The position numbers and the translations under genes are program-made. A stretch of DNA of 5,173 nt. It comes from an uncultured Oscillospiraceae bacterium. Its GTDB lineage: Bacteria > Bacillota > Clostridia > Oscillospirales > Oscillospiraceae. The notes under the pieces are model-generated. The model was not told the DNA's origin, did no database searches, and saw nothing but the letters and a program-made list of their open reading frames with translations. How positions within the stretch are numbered: the first letter of the stretch is position 1; the number at the start of each line of letters is the position of its first letter. This document shows, in pieces, positions 1 through 5,173 of the stretch. The DNA is taken from contig CAKSXP010000144.1 of the NCBI GenBank assembly GCA_934515035.1, positions 1 through 5,173 on the forward strand, read 5' to 3'.

Positions 1-610
1 CGCAACGGTCGATACCCGCTATTCCCGCCAGTCCGGCGGTAAGGGTCAGTTCGCTCATGTCAAGCTCACCATCGAGCCGAATGAGAGCGGCAAGGGCTAT
101 GAGTTTATAAACAACATCACCGGCGGTGCAATTCCCAAGGAATATATTCCCGCGGTCGACCAGGGTATTCAGGGCGCAATGCTCGGCGGCGTAGTTGCCG
201 GATACCAGGTCGTTGATGTCAAGGTAACACTGTTTGACGGCTCTTTCCACGAGGTCGACTCGTCTGAAATGGCCTTTAAGATCTGCGGCTCCATGGCATT
301 TAAGGAAGCCTGCCAGAAGGCAGACCCCGTCCTGCTCGAGCCCATCATGAAGGTCGTCGTCACGGCGCCCGATGAGTTCATGGGCGATGTCATCGGCGAC
401 ATCAATGCACGCCGCGGACAGATCGTTGCAACAGATATCCGCAACGGTACTGTCGAGGTGGAAGCGCATGTTCCTCTGAGCTCCATGTTTGGTTATGCGA
501 CCGATCTGCGCAGCAAGACTCAGGGCCGCGCAAACTACAGCATGGAACCCAGTCACTATGTCGAACTGCCCAAGTCCCTTCAGGACGAGATAGTCGGCAA
601 GAGAAAATAA
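1..610 (+). CDS. fusA: Elongation factor G, C-terminal part (5' end outside window)
   Basis: This is the C-terminal 202 residues of the ribosomal translocase EF-G, a cytoplasmic GTPase that moves tRNAs and mRNA after peptide transfer and helps recycle ribosomes. The reading frame is open from base 2 and stops with TAA at 608-610. The visible part begins in domain IV ([12 protein letters not shown] near visible residues 9-20, then GYEFIN and the DSSE motif near 86-89). Domain V follows with LLEPIMKV near 111-118, [12 protein letters not shown] near 128-139, and [14 protein letters not shown] near the end. EF-G is normally about 690-700 residues, so roughly 70 percent, including the GTPase domain, lies upstream. 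The order fusA then tuf, both on the plus strand, is the end of the classical str operon. This argues that it is the housekeeping copy, not a paralogue such as the tetracycline-resistance proteins or EF-G2. No frameshift or odd residue is seen in the visible part. Confidence 0.97.
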   Translation, partial: ATVDTRYSRQSGGKGQFAHVKLTIEPNESGKGYEFINNITGGAIPKEYIPAVDQGIQGAMLGGVVAGYQVVDVKVTLFDGSFHEVDSSEMAFKICGSMAFKEACQKADPVLLEPIMKVVVTAPDEFMGDVIGDINARRGQIVATDIRNGTVEVEAHVPLSSMFGYATDLRSKTQGRANYSMEPSHYVELPKSLQDEIVGKRK

Positions 611-613
611 CAG

Positions 614-642
614 TTGCAATATATCCGCTGTTCATGTAAAAT
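614..642 (+). promoter_or_regulatory. Candidate sigma-A promoter for tuf
   Basis: A -35 element TTGCAA (614-619, 4 of 6 to consensus) is followed, after a 17-nt spacer, by a -10 element TAAAAT (637-642, 5 of 6). Transcription would start near 649, giving a leader of about 94 nt before tuf. The -35 lies only 3 nt after the fusA stop codon. Many str operons have an extra internal promoter that raises EF-Tu above EF-G, so the placement makes sense. It is predicted from sequence only. Confidence 0.5.
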
Positions 643-664
643 AACTACGATTTTACATGAGCGG
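625..664. repeat. Inverted repeat in the fusA-tuf gap (operator or RNA hairpin)
   Basis: The arms TCATGTAAAAT (632-642) and ATTTTACATGA (650-660) are perfectly complementary over 11 bp around a 7-nt loop. An outer CCGC (625-628) can pair with GCGG (661-664) across a 3-nt bulge. No T-run follows, so it is not a standard intrinsic terminator. The left arm contains the candidate -10 of the tuf promoter and the loop contains the predicted start site. It could therefore be a protein-binding operator on DNA, or a hairpin in fusA-tuf read-through RNA that acts as a processing or stability element. Confidence 0.7.
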
Positions 665-677
665 AAAGCGCAGCGAA

Positions 678-696
678 TGCAGGATATACCCCTGCA
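678..696 (+). promoter_or_regulatory. Small hairpin in the tuf leader
   Basis: TGCAGG (678-683) and CCTGCA (691-696) can form a 6-bp stem with a 7-nt loop, ending 28 nt before the tuf ribosome binding site. Its upstream side also overlaps GGATATA (682-688), which is complementary to TATATCC at 620-626 in a read-through transcript. A function is not established, and a stem this short could arise by chance. Confidence 0.3.
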
Positions 697-742
697 CATC
701 AATTATTATTGACTTAAGATATTTAAAGGAGGATACCCCAAA

Positions 743-1945
<1,203 letters not shown>

Positions 1946-1966
1946 TCATCCCTGAACAATAGTATT

Positions 1967-1999
1967 AAGCGAGTCTGCCAATCGGCAGACTCGCTTTTT
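1967..1999 (+). terminator. Intrinsic terminator of tuf
   Basis: A perfect 13-bp stem is formed by 1967-1979 (AAGCGAGTCTGCC) and 1984-1996 (GGCAGACTCGCTT). It has a 4-nt AATC loop and leads into a run of five T (1995-1999). It begins 21 nt after the tuf stop. On the other strand the same stem lies directly downstream of the stop of the convergent DUF4830 gene. There it is followed by only a loosely T-rich stretch, so it may also stop that transcript, less efficiently. Confidence 0.93.
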
Positions 2000-2463
2000 C
2001 ATTTCAGTCCGTGCATAAAACCGTCTATCGAGGTCGAGTGTATATCGCCGCCGATCACCTGAAAGTTATATATATAGAGCGTGGCGTTCACATCGCAGTC
2101 GGCGTTTTCATAGTTCGTTACTCTGTATGTATACTGCTCCACCGTCAGGCCCGCATATTCGGTCAGATCAAACCCGGAGGCCATCTGCATCTCGTTGTAT
2201 TCTTTAAGAACATCGCTGAATTCCTTTGGAATAAGTATGCTTTTGGTTTCAACGGGTTCCGGTTCGACCTCCCATCCGCAGCCGGCGAGATATGCAATAC
2301 GGCCTTCGTTCGTTTTCAGGTTGCTCCCAAAGTCAAAAATGCTGTGATTGCTGTCATTCTTTCCGTTTGCGGCAACGATGATTATTGCAAGCAGCAGGAC
2401 TGCGGCCAATATGACCCCGAACATTGCCGTTTTTTTATTGAATCTGATCGTCTTGACGAACAT
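1999..2463 (-). CDS. Membrane-anchored DUF4830 protein
   Basis: The 154-residue product has no known biochemical function. A short basic N-terminus (KTIRFNKKT) precedes one hydrophobic segment at about residues 13-32, then about 20 polar residues. A compact domain at about 52-153 resembles DUF4830. It has NEGRIAYLAGCGWEV (52-66), IPKEFSDVLKEYNEMQ (78-93), GFDLTEY, YTYRVTNY (111-118), and the ending VIGGDIHSTSIDGFMHGLK. The topology suggests a single-pass protein with its domain outside the cytoplasm. No lipobox cysteine follows the hydrophobic segment, so it is probably not a lipoprotein. The start at 2463 is chosen because AAGGAGG lies exactly 7 nt upstream. An in-frame ATG at 2469 would sit directly against that site, and one at 2505 lies upstream of it. 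It is convergent with tuf and divergent from the rsuA-like gene. The family assignment is from memory of conserved motifs and is fairly secure; the role is unknown. Confidence 0.85.
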   Translation of the reverse strand: MFVKTIRFNKKTAMFGVILAAVLLLAIIIVAANGKNDSNHSIFDFGSNLKTNEGRIAYLAGCGWEVEPEPVETKSILIPKEFSDVLKEYNEMQMASGFDLTEYAGLTVEQYTYRVTNYENADCDVNATLYIYNFQVIGGDIHSTSIDGFMHGLK

Positions 2464-2469
2464 GGTCAT

Positions 2470-2477
2470 CCCTCCTT
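2470..2477 (-). promoter_or_regulatory. Ribosome binding site that fixes the DUF4830 start
   Basis: On the minus strand the sequence AAGGAGGG is followed by GATGACC (first G shared) and then the ATG at 2463-2461. The spacing of 7 nt after AGGAGG is optimal for this ATG. The ATG at 2469 would have almost no spacing. A 154-residue protein is therefore preferred over longer versions. Confidence 0.8.
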
Positions 2478-2488
2478 GAGACAAGGTA

Positions 2489-2517
2489 TTCAAATCAGGA
2501 TACAATTATGATATAAT
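2489..2517 (+). promoter_or_regulatory. Promoter of the rsuA-like gene, extended -10
   Basis: A perfect TATAAT (2512-2517) is preceded by TGA, giving the extended -10 form TGn. A -35 candidate TTCAAA (2489-2494, 4 of 6) sits 17 nt upstream. The predicted start near 2524 leaves a leader of only about 12 nt before the TTG start codon. The -10 is embedded in a dyad (2504-2518) that also presents CATAAT on the minus strand, so promoters for the two divergent genes may overlap. Confidence 0.65.
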
Positions 2518-2518
2518 T
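2504..2518. repeat. Dyad giving back-to-back -10 elements
   Basis: AATTAT (2504-2509) and ATAATT (2513-2518) are inverted copies around GAT. The plus strand reads TATAAT at 2512-2517 and the minus strand reads CATAAT at 2510-2505. The minus-strand element has no good -35 at the right distance, so the promoter for the DUF4830 gene is only a candidate. Confidence 0.45.
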
Positions 2519-2523
2519 ACATA

Positions 2524-2530
2524 GAGGTGA
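2524..2530 (+). promoter_or_regulatory. Ribosome binding site that decides the TTG start of the rsuA-like gene
   Basis: GAGGTGA (2524-2530) matches the anti-Shine-Dalgarno complement over 7 nt and lies 5 nt before TTG at 2536-2538. The alternative in-frame GTG at 2527 is inside this site, so it is very unlikely to be the start. Confidence 0.75.
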
Positions 2531-2535
2531 GCATT

Positions 2536-3237
2536 TTGGCAGTCAGACTCGACAAATATCTTGCGGACAACAGTTCTGCGACCAGAAGTGAGGCGCGAGA
2601 CGCTGTTAAAAACGGCAGAGTCAGCGTTGACGGCTGTATTGTTACGCGGCCGGAGACCAAAGTGGACGAGCAATCGCGTGTTGAGCTGGATGGCCAGACA
2701 ATAGGCGGAAGCAGATTTGTGTATATCATGATGAATAAGCCTGCGGGCGTTTTGAGCGCCACTGAGGACAGCTGCCAGACAACGGTGATAGACCTCCTTT
2801 CGAATGAGCTGAAGGGGAGGGGACTTTTCCCGGTCGGACGTCTGGACAAGGACACGACGGGCCTGCTGCTGTTGACAAACGACGGTGCTTTTGTGCACGC
2901 GGTTATTTCTCCGCGCCGGCATGTGAAAAAACGATACCTGGCGGAAACCGACGGCACGCCGACAATTGAGGATGCCGCCAGATTTGAGAACGGACTAACT
3001 CTTGGGGACGGTACGGTCTGCTTGCCCGCCTCTCTGGAGACTGTCGGAACAAACCGGTGCATCGTAACGGTCGAAGAAGGGAAGTATCACCAGGTGAAGC
3101 GAATGCTGGCGGCCTGTGGAAAACCGGTTGTCAGGCTTCACCGCCTGTCCATTGGAGGGCTTGAATTGGACGGGCAGCTCGCCGCCGCGTCGTACAGAGA
3201 GCTTACACAGGAGGAATTGGACCGGATATTTTGCTGA
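2536..3237 (+). CDS. rsuA: RsuA-family 16S rRNA pseudouridine synthase
   Basis: The enzyme converts a uridine in rRNA to pseudouridine. For RsuA proper the target is U516 of 16S rRNA (E. coli numbering), made during small-subunit assembly. The 233-residue product starts with an S4 RNA-binding domain (RLDKYLAD near 4-11, through VKNGRVSVDG near 24-33). The catalytic domain follows: YIMMNKPAGVLS (63-74), then FPVGRLDKDTTGLLLLTNDG (98-117) with presumed catalytic Asp104. KKRYLAE (131-137) and the RsuA-like EGKYHQVKRMLAACG (181-195) plus LHRLSIGG (201-208) come next. Length and motifs fit RsuA, which is about 230 residues, better than the longer RluB/RluE/RluF subgroup, though RluE-like specificity cannot be excluded. 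The start is the TTG at 2536, set 5 nt after GAGGTGA. Transcription probably begins only about 12 nt upstream from its own extended -10 promoter. Codon use is less biased than in tuf. It is divergent from the DUF4830 gene. Confidence 0.93.
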   Translation: MAVRLDKYLADNSSATRSEARDAVKNGRVSVDGCIVTRPETKVDEQSRVELDGQTIGGSRFVYIMMNKPAGVLSATEDSCQTTVIDLLSNELKGRGLFPVGRLDKDTTGLLLLTNDGAFVHAVISPRRHVKKRYLAETDGTPTIEDAARFENGLTLGDGTVCLPASLETVGTNRCIVTVEEGKYHQVKRMLAACGKPVVRLHRLSIGGLELDGQLAAASYRELTQEELDRIFC

Positions 3238-3259
3238 CCGGTGGGACAGATTGGCAATT

Positions 3260-3289
3260 TCACTAAAGTCTTTGGCGGAGCTTTGGTGA
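3260..3289 (+). other. Weak stem-loop after the rsuA-like gene
   Basis: TCACTAAAG (3260-3268) can pair with CTTTGGTGA (3281-3289) over 9 bp, including one G-U pair, with a 12-nt loop. It begins 22 nt after the stop codon. No T-run follows, only TTAAATCAGATTT, so termination here is doubtful. It is the only terminator-like structure I see between this gene and the next promoter. Confidence 0.35.
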
Positions 3290-3299
3290 TTAAATCAGA

Positions 3300-3328
3300 T
3301 TTACACTTCATGGTTCGTATGGTATTAT
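3300..3328 (+). promoter_or_regulatory. Promoter of the sugar ABC ATPase gene, extended -10
   Basis: TTTACA (3300-3305, 5 of 6 to the -35 consensus), a 17-nt spacer and TATTAT (3323-3328, 5 of 6) form a very good vegetative promoter. TGG directly before the -10 gives the extended form. Transcription should begin near 3335, leaving a 5' leader of about 50 nt. GTATG (3317-3321) and CATAC (3330-3334) flank the -10 symmetrically. Confidence 0.7.
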
Positions 3329-3335
3329 ACATACA

Positions 3336-3359
3336 TATTCAGATTATTTTTACTGAATA
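3336..3359. repeat. Inverted repeat at the predicted transcript start of the ABC ATPase gene
   Basis: TATTCAG (3336-3342) and CTGAATA (3353-3359) are perfect 7-bp inverted copies around a 10-nt AT-rich spacer. The arm centres are 17 bp apart. The element begins at the predicted +1, so it could be a repressor operator that blocks promoter clearance or a 5'-end hairpin protecting the mRNA. It does not match the CcpA cre consensus as I know it. The binding factor is unknown. Confidence 0.5.
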
Positions 3360-3374
3360 GAGTAATGCTTTTTT

Positions 3375-3380
3375 GGGGGT
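3375..3380 (+). promoter_or_regulatory. Atypical ribosome binding site of the ABC ATPase gene
   Basis: GGGGGT (3375-3380), one mismatch from GGAGGT, is the only purine-rich stretch before the ATG at 3386, with a spacing of 5 nt. The in-frame ATG at 3365 has no useful site before it, and starting there would add seven residues not expected in the family. Confidence 0.6.
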
Positions 3381-3385
3381 ATAAC

Positions 3386-4507
3386 ATGTCCAGTGTCACT
3401 CTTAAGAACGTCTACAAAAAATATGCAGGCGGTGTTGTTGCTGTTTCCGATTTCAATCTGGAGATAGAGGATAAGGAATTCATAATTCTGGTCGGCCCTT
3501 CCGGATGTGGTAAGTCTACCACCCTGCGTATGATAGCTGGCCTCGAGGAGATCAGCGAAGGCGAGCTTTATATCGACGGCAAGCTTGTAAACGATGTTCC
3601 CCCGAAGGAGAGAGATATAGCCATGGTTTTCCAGAACTATGCGCTGTATCCGCATATGACGGTTTTTGAGAACATGTCCTTTGGTCTCAAGATTCGCAAG
3701 ATGCCCAAGGATGAGATCAAACGCCGCGTTGACGAGGCTGCAAAGATCCTCGAGATTGAGCATCTGCTCGACCGTAAGCCTGCGGCGCTTTCCGGCGGAC
3801 AGAGACAGCGTGTTGCTCTTGGACGTGCTATCGTCCGCAACCCAAAGGTCTTTCTGCTTGACGAGCCACTTTCCAACCTGGACGCAAAGCTGCGTACCGC
3901 AATGCGTTCCGAGCTGACAAAGCTGCATGCCCGCCTTGCAACTACATTTATTTATGTTACCCACGATCAGACCGAGGCTATGACGATGGGGACACGCATC
4001 GTTGTTCTCAAGGATGGCATTATCCAGCAGGTCGCAGCACCCCAGACGCTGTTTGAAAAGCCTGTCAACCTCTTCGTCGCAACCTTTATCGGCACGCCGC
4101 AGATGAACATAATCGAGTCTGAGCTTGTTGATGACGGCGAACACACCTGGCTGAGCTTCGGCCCCGAAGGCTGCGCAAAGATCAAGCTTCCCGATGACAA
4201 GGGCAGAAAGCCAGAGGTCCTTGCGTATGCAGGAAAGAAGGTCCTCTTCGGAATCCGCCCGAACGATATACATAATGATCCCGAGCTCGTCTCCGCGAAT
4301 CCCGATCGCGTTATTGAATGTGACCTCGACCTCACCGAGCTTCTCGGTGCCGAATCCAACCTTTATCTCAAGGTCGGAGATGTCGATCTGACGGCAGTCG
4401 TCGATACCCGTTCCACCAACGGTATCGGGGATAAGGTCTCCGTGTATTTCGATACCGAGCAGGTCCACCTGTTTGACTGTGATACCGAAAAGACCATCAC
4501 AAACTGA
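3386..4507 (+). CDS. ugpC: Sugar ABC transporter ATPase, MsmX/UgpC type
   Basis: This is the cytoplasmic ATP-hydrolysing subunit of carbohydrate uptake ABC transporters (CUT1 class). It works as a dimer under a pair of permeases. The 373-residue product has all motifs in order: Walker [10 protein letters not shown] (37-45), Q-loop Gln83 in [13 protein letters not shown], signature LSGGQRQR (135-142), Walker B VFLLDE (155-160), D-loop SNLDAKLR, and switch His193 in [12 protein letters not shown]-terminal TOBE-type regulatory domain covers about 240-370, with FGIRPNDI inside it. Length fits MsmX, MsmK, UgpC and MalK. The start at 3386 gives the family N-terminus [13 protein letters not shown]. 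No permease or binding-protein gene adjoins it, and it has its own promoter and terminator, so it is probably a shared ATPase serving several importers, as known for MsmX in Bacillus. The symbol is a family label; the sugar cannot be told. It ends with tandem TGA TAA stops. Confidence 0.95.
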   Translation: MSSVTLKNVYKKYAGGVVAVSDFNLEIEDKEFIILVGPSGCGKSTTLRMIAGLEEISEGELYIDGKLVNDVPPKERDIAMVFQNYALYPHMTVFENMSFGLKIRKMPKDEIKRRVDEAAKILEIEHLLDRKPAALSGGQRQRVALGRAIVRNPKVFLLDEPLSNLDAKLRTAMRSELTKLHARLATTFIYVTHDQTEAMTMGTRIVVLKDGIIQQVAAPQTLFEKPVNLFVATFIGTPQMNIIESELVDDGEHTWLSFGPEGCAKIKLPDDKGRKPEVLAYAGKKVLFGIRPNDIHNDPELVSANPDRVIECDLDLTELLGAESNLYLKVGDVDLTAVVDTRSTNGIGDKVSVYFDTEQVHLFDCDTEKTITN

Positions 4508-4526
4508 TAATTGCATAATTATTAAT

Positions 4527-4562
4527 AAAAGGCCGATTTAAGATCGGCCTTTTTAATTTTTT
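4527..4562 (+). terminator. Intrinsic terminator of the ABC ATPase gene
   Basis: An 11-bp stem pairs 4527-4537 (AAAAGGCCGAT) with 4543-4553 (ATCGGCCTTTT, sharing the first T's of the tail) around a 5-nt TTAAG loop. T-runs at 4550-4554 and 4557-4562 follow. It starts 19 nt after the stop codon. The A-rich left flank could make it work on the other strand too, but no minus-strand gene is seen nearby. Confidence 0.93.
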
Positions 4563-4583
4563 GTACGGTGCGCATTTTGCAAC

Positions 4584-4661
4584 AAAAATGTGCTTTGTGA
4601 GCGAAAATTACAAATAAATAAGATTGTTTACAAAAATTCAACAAAAATATATTGAAAAAAA
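4584..4661. promoter_or_regulatory. A-tract region upstream of the PucR/CdaR-like gene
   Basis: ACAAAAAT occurs at 4582-4589, 4630-4637 and 4641-4648. The first and third copies belong to the longer direct repeat CAACAAAAAT (4580-4589 and 4639-4648). A-tracts centred at about 4634, 4645 and 4658 are 11 to 13 bp apart, close to one helical turn. This suggests bent DNA or an UP-type element feeding the promoter at 4652-4680. AT-rich chance spacing cannot be excluded. Confidence 0.4.
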
Positions 4662-4680
4662 GAACCGGAGCGGTTATTAT
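4652..4680 (+). promoter_or_regulatory. Promoter of the PucR/CdaR-like gene with a dyad in its spacer
   Basis: TTGAAA (4652-4657, 5 of 6) and TATTAT (4675-4680, 5 of 6) are separated by exactly 17 nt. Transcription should start near 4687. The inverted repeat AACCG-GAG-CGGTT (4663-4675) fills most of the spacer and touches the -10. This is a good place for a regulator, possibly the product of the gene itself. Confidence 0.65.
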
Positions 4681-4690
4681 GTAAATTGGA

Positions 4691-4716
4691 TTCAAGCATA
4701 TAAGACTTGTGCTGAA
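4691..4716 (+). other. Possible leader hairpin before the PucR/CdaR-like gene
   Basis: TTCAAGCA (4691-4698) can pair with TGCTGAA (4710-4716) with one bulged A, leaving an 11-nt loop. It lies just downstream of the predicted transcript start and 2 nt before the GGGAGG ribosome binding site (4719-4724). The structure is weak and may be a coincidence. Confidence 0.25.
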
Positions 4717-4731
4717 ATGGGAGGAAAAACT

Positions 4732-5173
4732 ATGTCAAGCAGGATTTTTCAAAGCGTTATCGTCCAGATGAAGGATGCAACGGACAGATGCTTCGGTATT
4801 GTAGACAACCAGAGCTTCGTTATTGCGTGCAGCGAGTTATCCATGATCGGCTCCCGTCTTGGCGATTTTCAGAGCGCAATACCGGATAACCCCGAGCAGG
4901 ATTTCATTTCCGGCGAATATACATTCAAGCTTCTCGGCGGGACGGAATCCGGGTTTGATTATGCTGTGTTTGTACAGGGACAGGATTCAATTGCCCACTG
5001 TGTCTGCGTTCTTGCAGTTGTTGCGCTTGCCGAGGCAAAGGCAAACTATGAGGAGAAGTATAATAAGTCTACTTTCGTCAAGAACATCGTTTCGGATAAC
5101 ATACTTCCCGGGGACGTTTATGTCCGCGCGAAGGAGCTTCATTTCACGACCGACACGCCGCGCGGTGTATTCC
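4732..5173 (+). CDS. PucR/CdaR-like transcriptional regulator, N-terminal part (3' end outside window)
   Basis: The frame is open from the ATG at 4732 to the window end, giving 147 residues. The start has GGGAGG (4719-4724) 7 nt upstream. The N-terminal part (SRIFQSVIVQMKDATDRC, then GIVDNQSFVIACSELSMIG at 22-40, and YTFKLLGG and FDYAVFVQG near 63-83) resembles the sensory domain of clostridial CdaR/PucR-type regulators. A helical linker around 88-118 (alanine-rich, then ANYEEKYNKSTFVKN) leads to NILPGDVYVRAKELHF (123-138), typical of the start of the middle domain in this family. The DNA-binding helix-turn-helix is expected at the C-terminus, beyond the window, so it cannot be confirmed. CdaR in E. 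coli responds to sugar diacids and PucR in Bacillus to purine catabolism; the ligand here is unknown. It follows the sugar ABC ATPase in the same direction but is separated from it by a strong terminator and has its own promoter. Confidence 0.75.
   Translation, partial: MSSRIFQSVIVQMKDATDRCFGIVDNQSFVIACSELSMIGSRLGDFQSAIPDNPEQDFISGEYTFKLLGGTESGFDYAVFVQGQDSIAHCVCVLAVVALAEAKANYEEKYNKSTFVKNIVSDNILPGDVYVRAKELHFTTDTPRGVF

Noticed and set aside
179..610. A separate gene starting at the ATG at 179
   Set aside because: The frame is open from the start of the window and the upstream residues are conserved EF-G domain IV, so this ATG is internal to fusA.
709..737. TTGACT (709-714) as a second -35 element for tuf
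   Set aside because: The hexamer is good, but the position 17 nt downstream reads GATACC and overlaps the spacing between the ribosome binding site and the start codon, so it cannot drive a useful transcript.
2011..2511. A 166-residue open frame on the plus strand opposite the DUF4830 gene
   Set aside because: The minus-strand frame has a well-placed ribosome binding site, a clear membrane segment and a recognisable domain. The plus-strand frame has none of these.
3350..4516. A 388-residue open frame on the minus strand covering the whole sugar ATPase gene
   Set aside because: The plus-strand gene has every ABC ATPase motif in order. The antisense product has no recognisable motif and runs across the promoter and leader of the real gene.
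4570..4593. Stem GCGCATTTT/AAAATGTGC after the ATPase terminator
   Set aside because: It has 9 pairs with a G-U and mostly A-T pairs in an AT-rich region, and lies just after a complete terminator. It is most likely a by-chance pairing.

Overview
The window looks like a chromosomal housekeeping segment of a Gram-positive anaerobe of the class Clostridia, most likely Oscillospirales/Ruminococcaceae-like. This inference rests on the fusA-tuf gene order, the clostridial style of EF-Tu, a DUF4830 membrane protein (a family I know from this group), an MsmX/UgpC-type sugar ABC ATPase, strong purine-rich Shine-Dalgarno sites, and a near-balanced base composition with AT-rich intergenic regions. No species can be named from the sequence alone.

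Layout. (1) 1-610, plus strand: the C-terminal third of elongation factor G (fusA). (2) 611-742: a leader region with a good promoter candidate that overlaps an 11-bp perfect inverted repeat. (3) 743-1945, plus: complete elongation factor Tu (tuf), the end of the str operon, closed by a strong intrinsic terminator. (4) 1999-2463, minus: a small membrane-anchored DUF4830 protein, convergent with tuf and sharing its terminator region. (5) 2536-3237, plus: an RsuA-type 16S rRNA pseudouridine synthase with a TTG start, divergent from the DUF4830 gene, with apparently overlapping -10 elements. (6) 3238-3385: intergenic, with a strong extended -10 promoter and a 7-bp inverted repeat at the predicted transcript start. 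(7) 3386-4507, plus: a complete sugar-ABC-transporter ATPase of the MsmX/UgpC type without permease or binding-protein genes beside it, ended by a strong terminator. (8) 4563-4731: an AT-rich regulatory region with helically spaced A-tracts and a good promoter. (9) 4732-5173, plus: the N-terminal part of a PucR/CdaR-like transcriptional regulator that runs off the window.

How the genes relate. EF-G and EF-Tu are the two GTPases of the elongation cycle and RsuA modifies the small-subunit rRNA, so half the window serves translation. The orphan ATPase probably energises one or more sugar importers encoded elsewhere. The regulator next to it resembles sugar-diacid regulators, so it may respond to carbon supply, but nothing in the window proves a link.

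I see no mobile element, CRISPR array, tRNA or rRNA gene. The most interesting material is regulatory: nearly every gene start has a dyad symmetry on or beside a recognisable promoter. I do not see a clearly new biological system.
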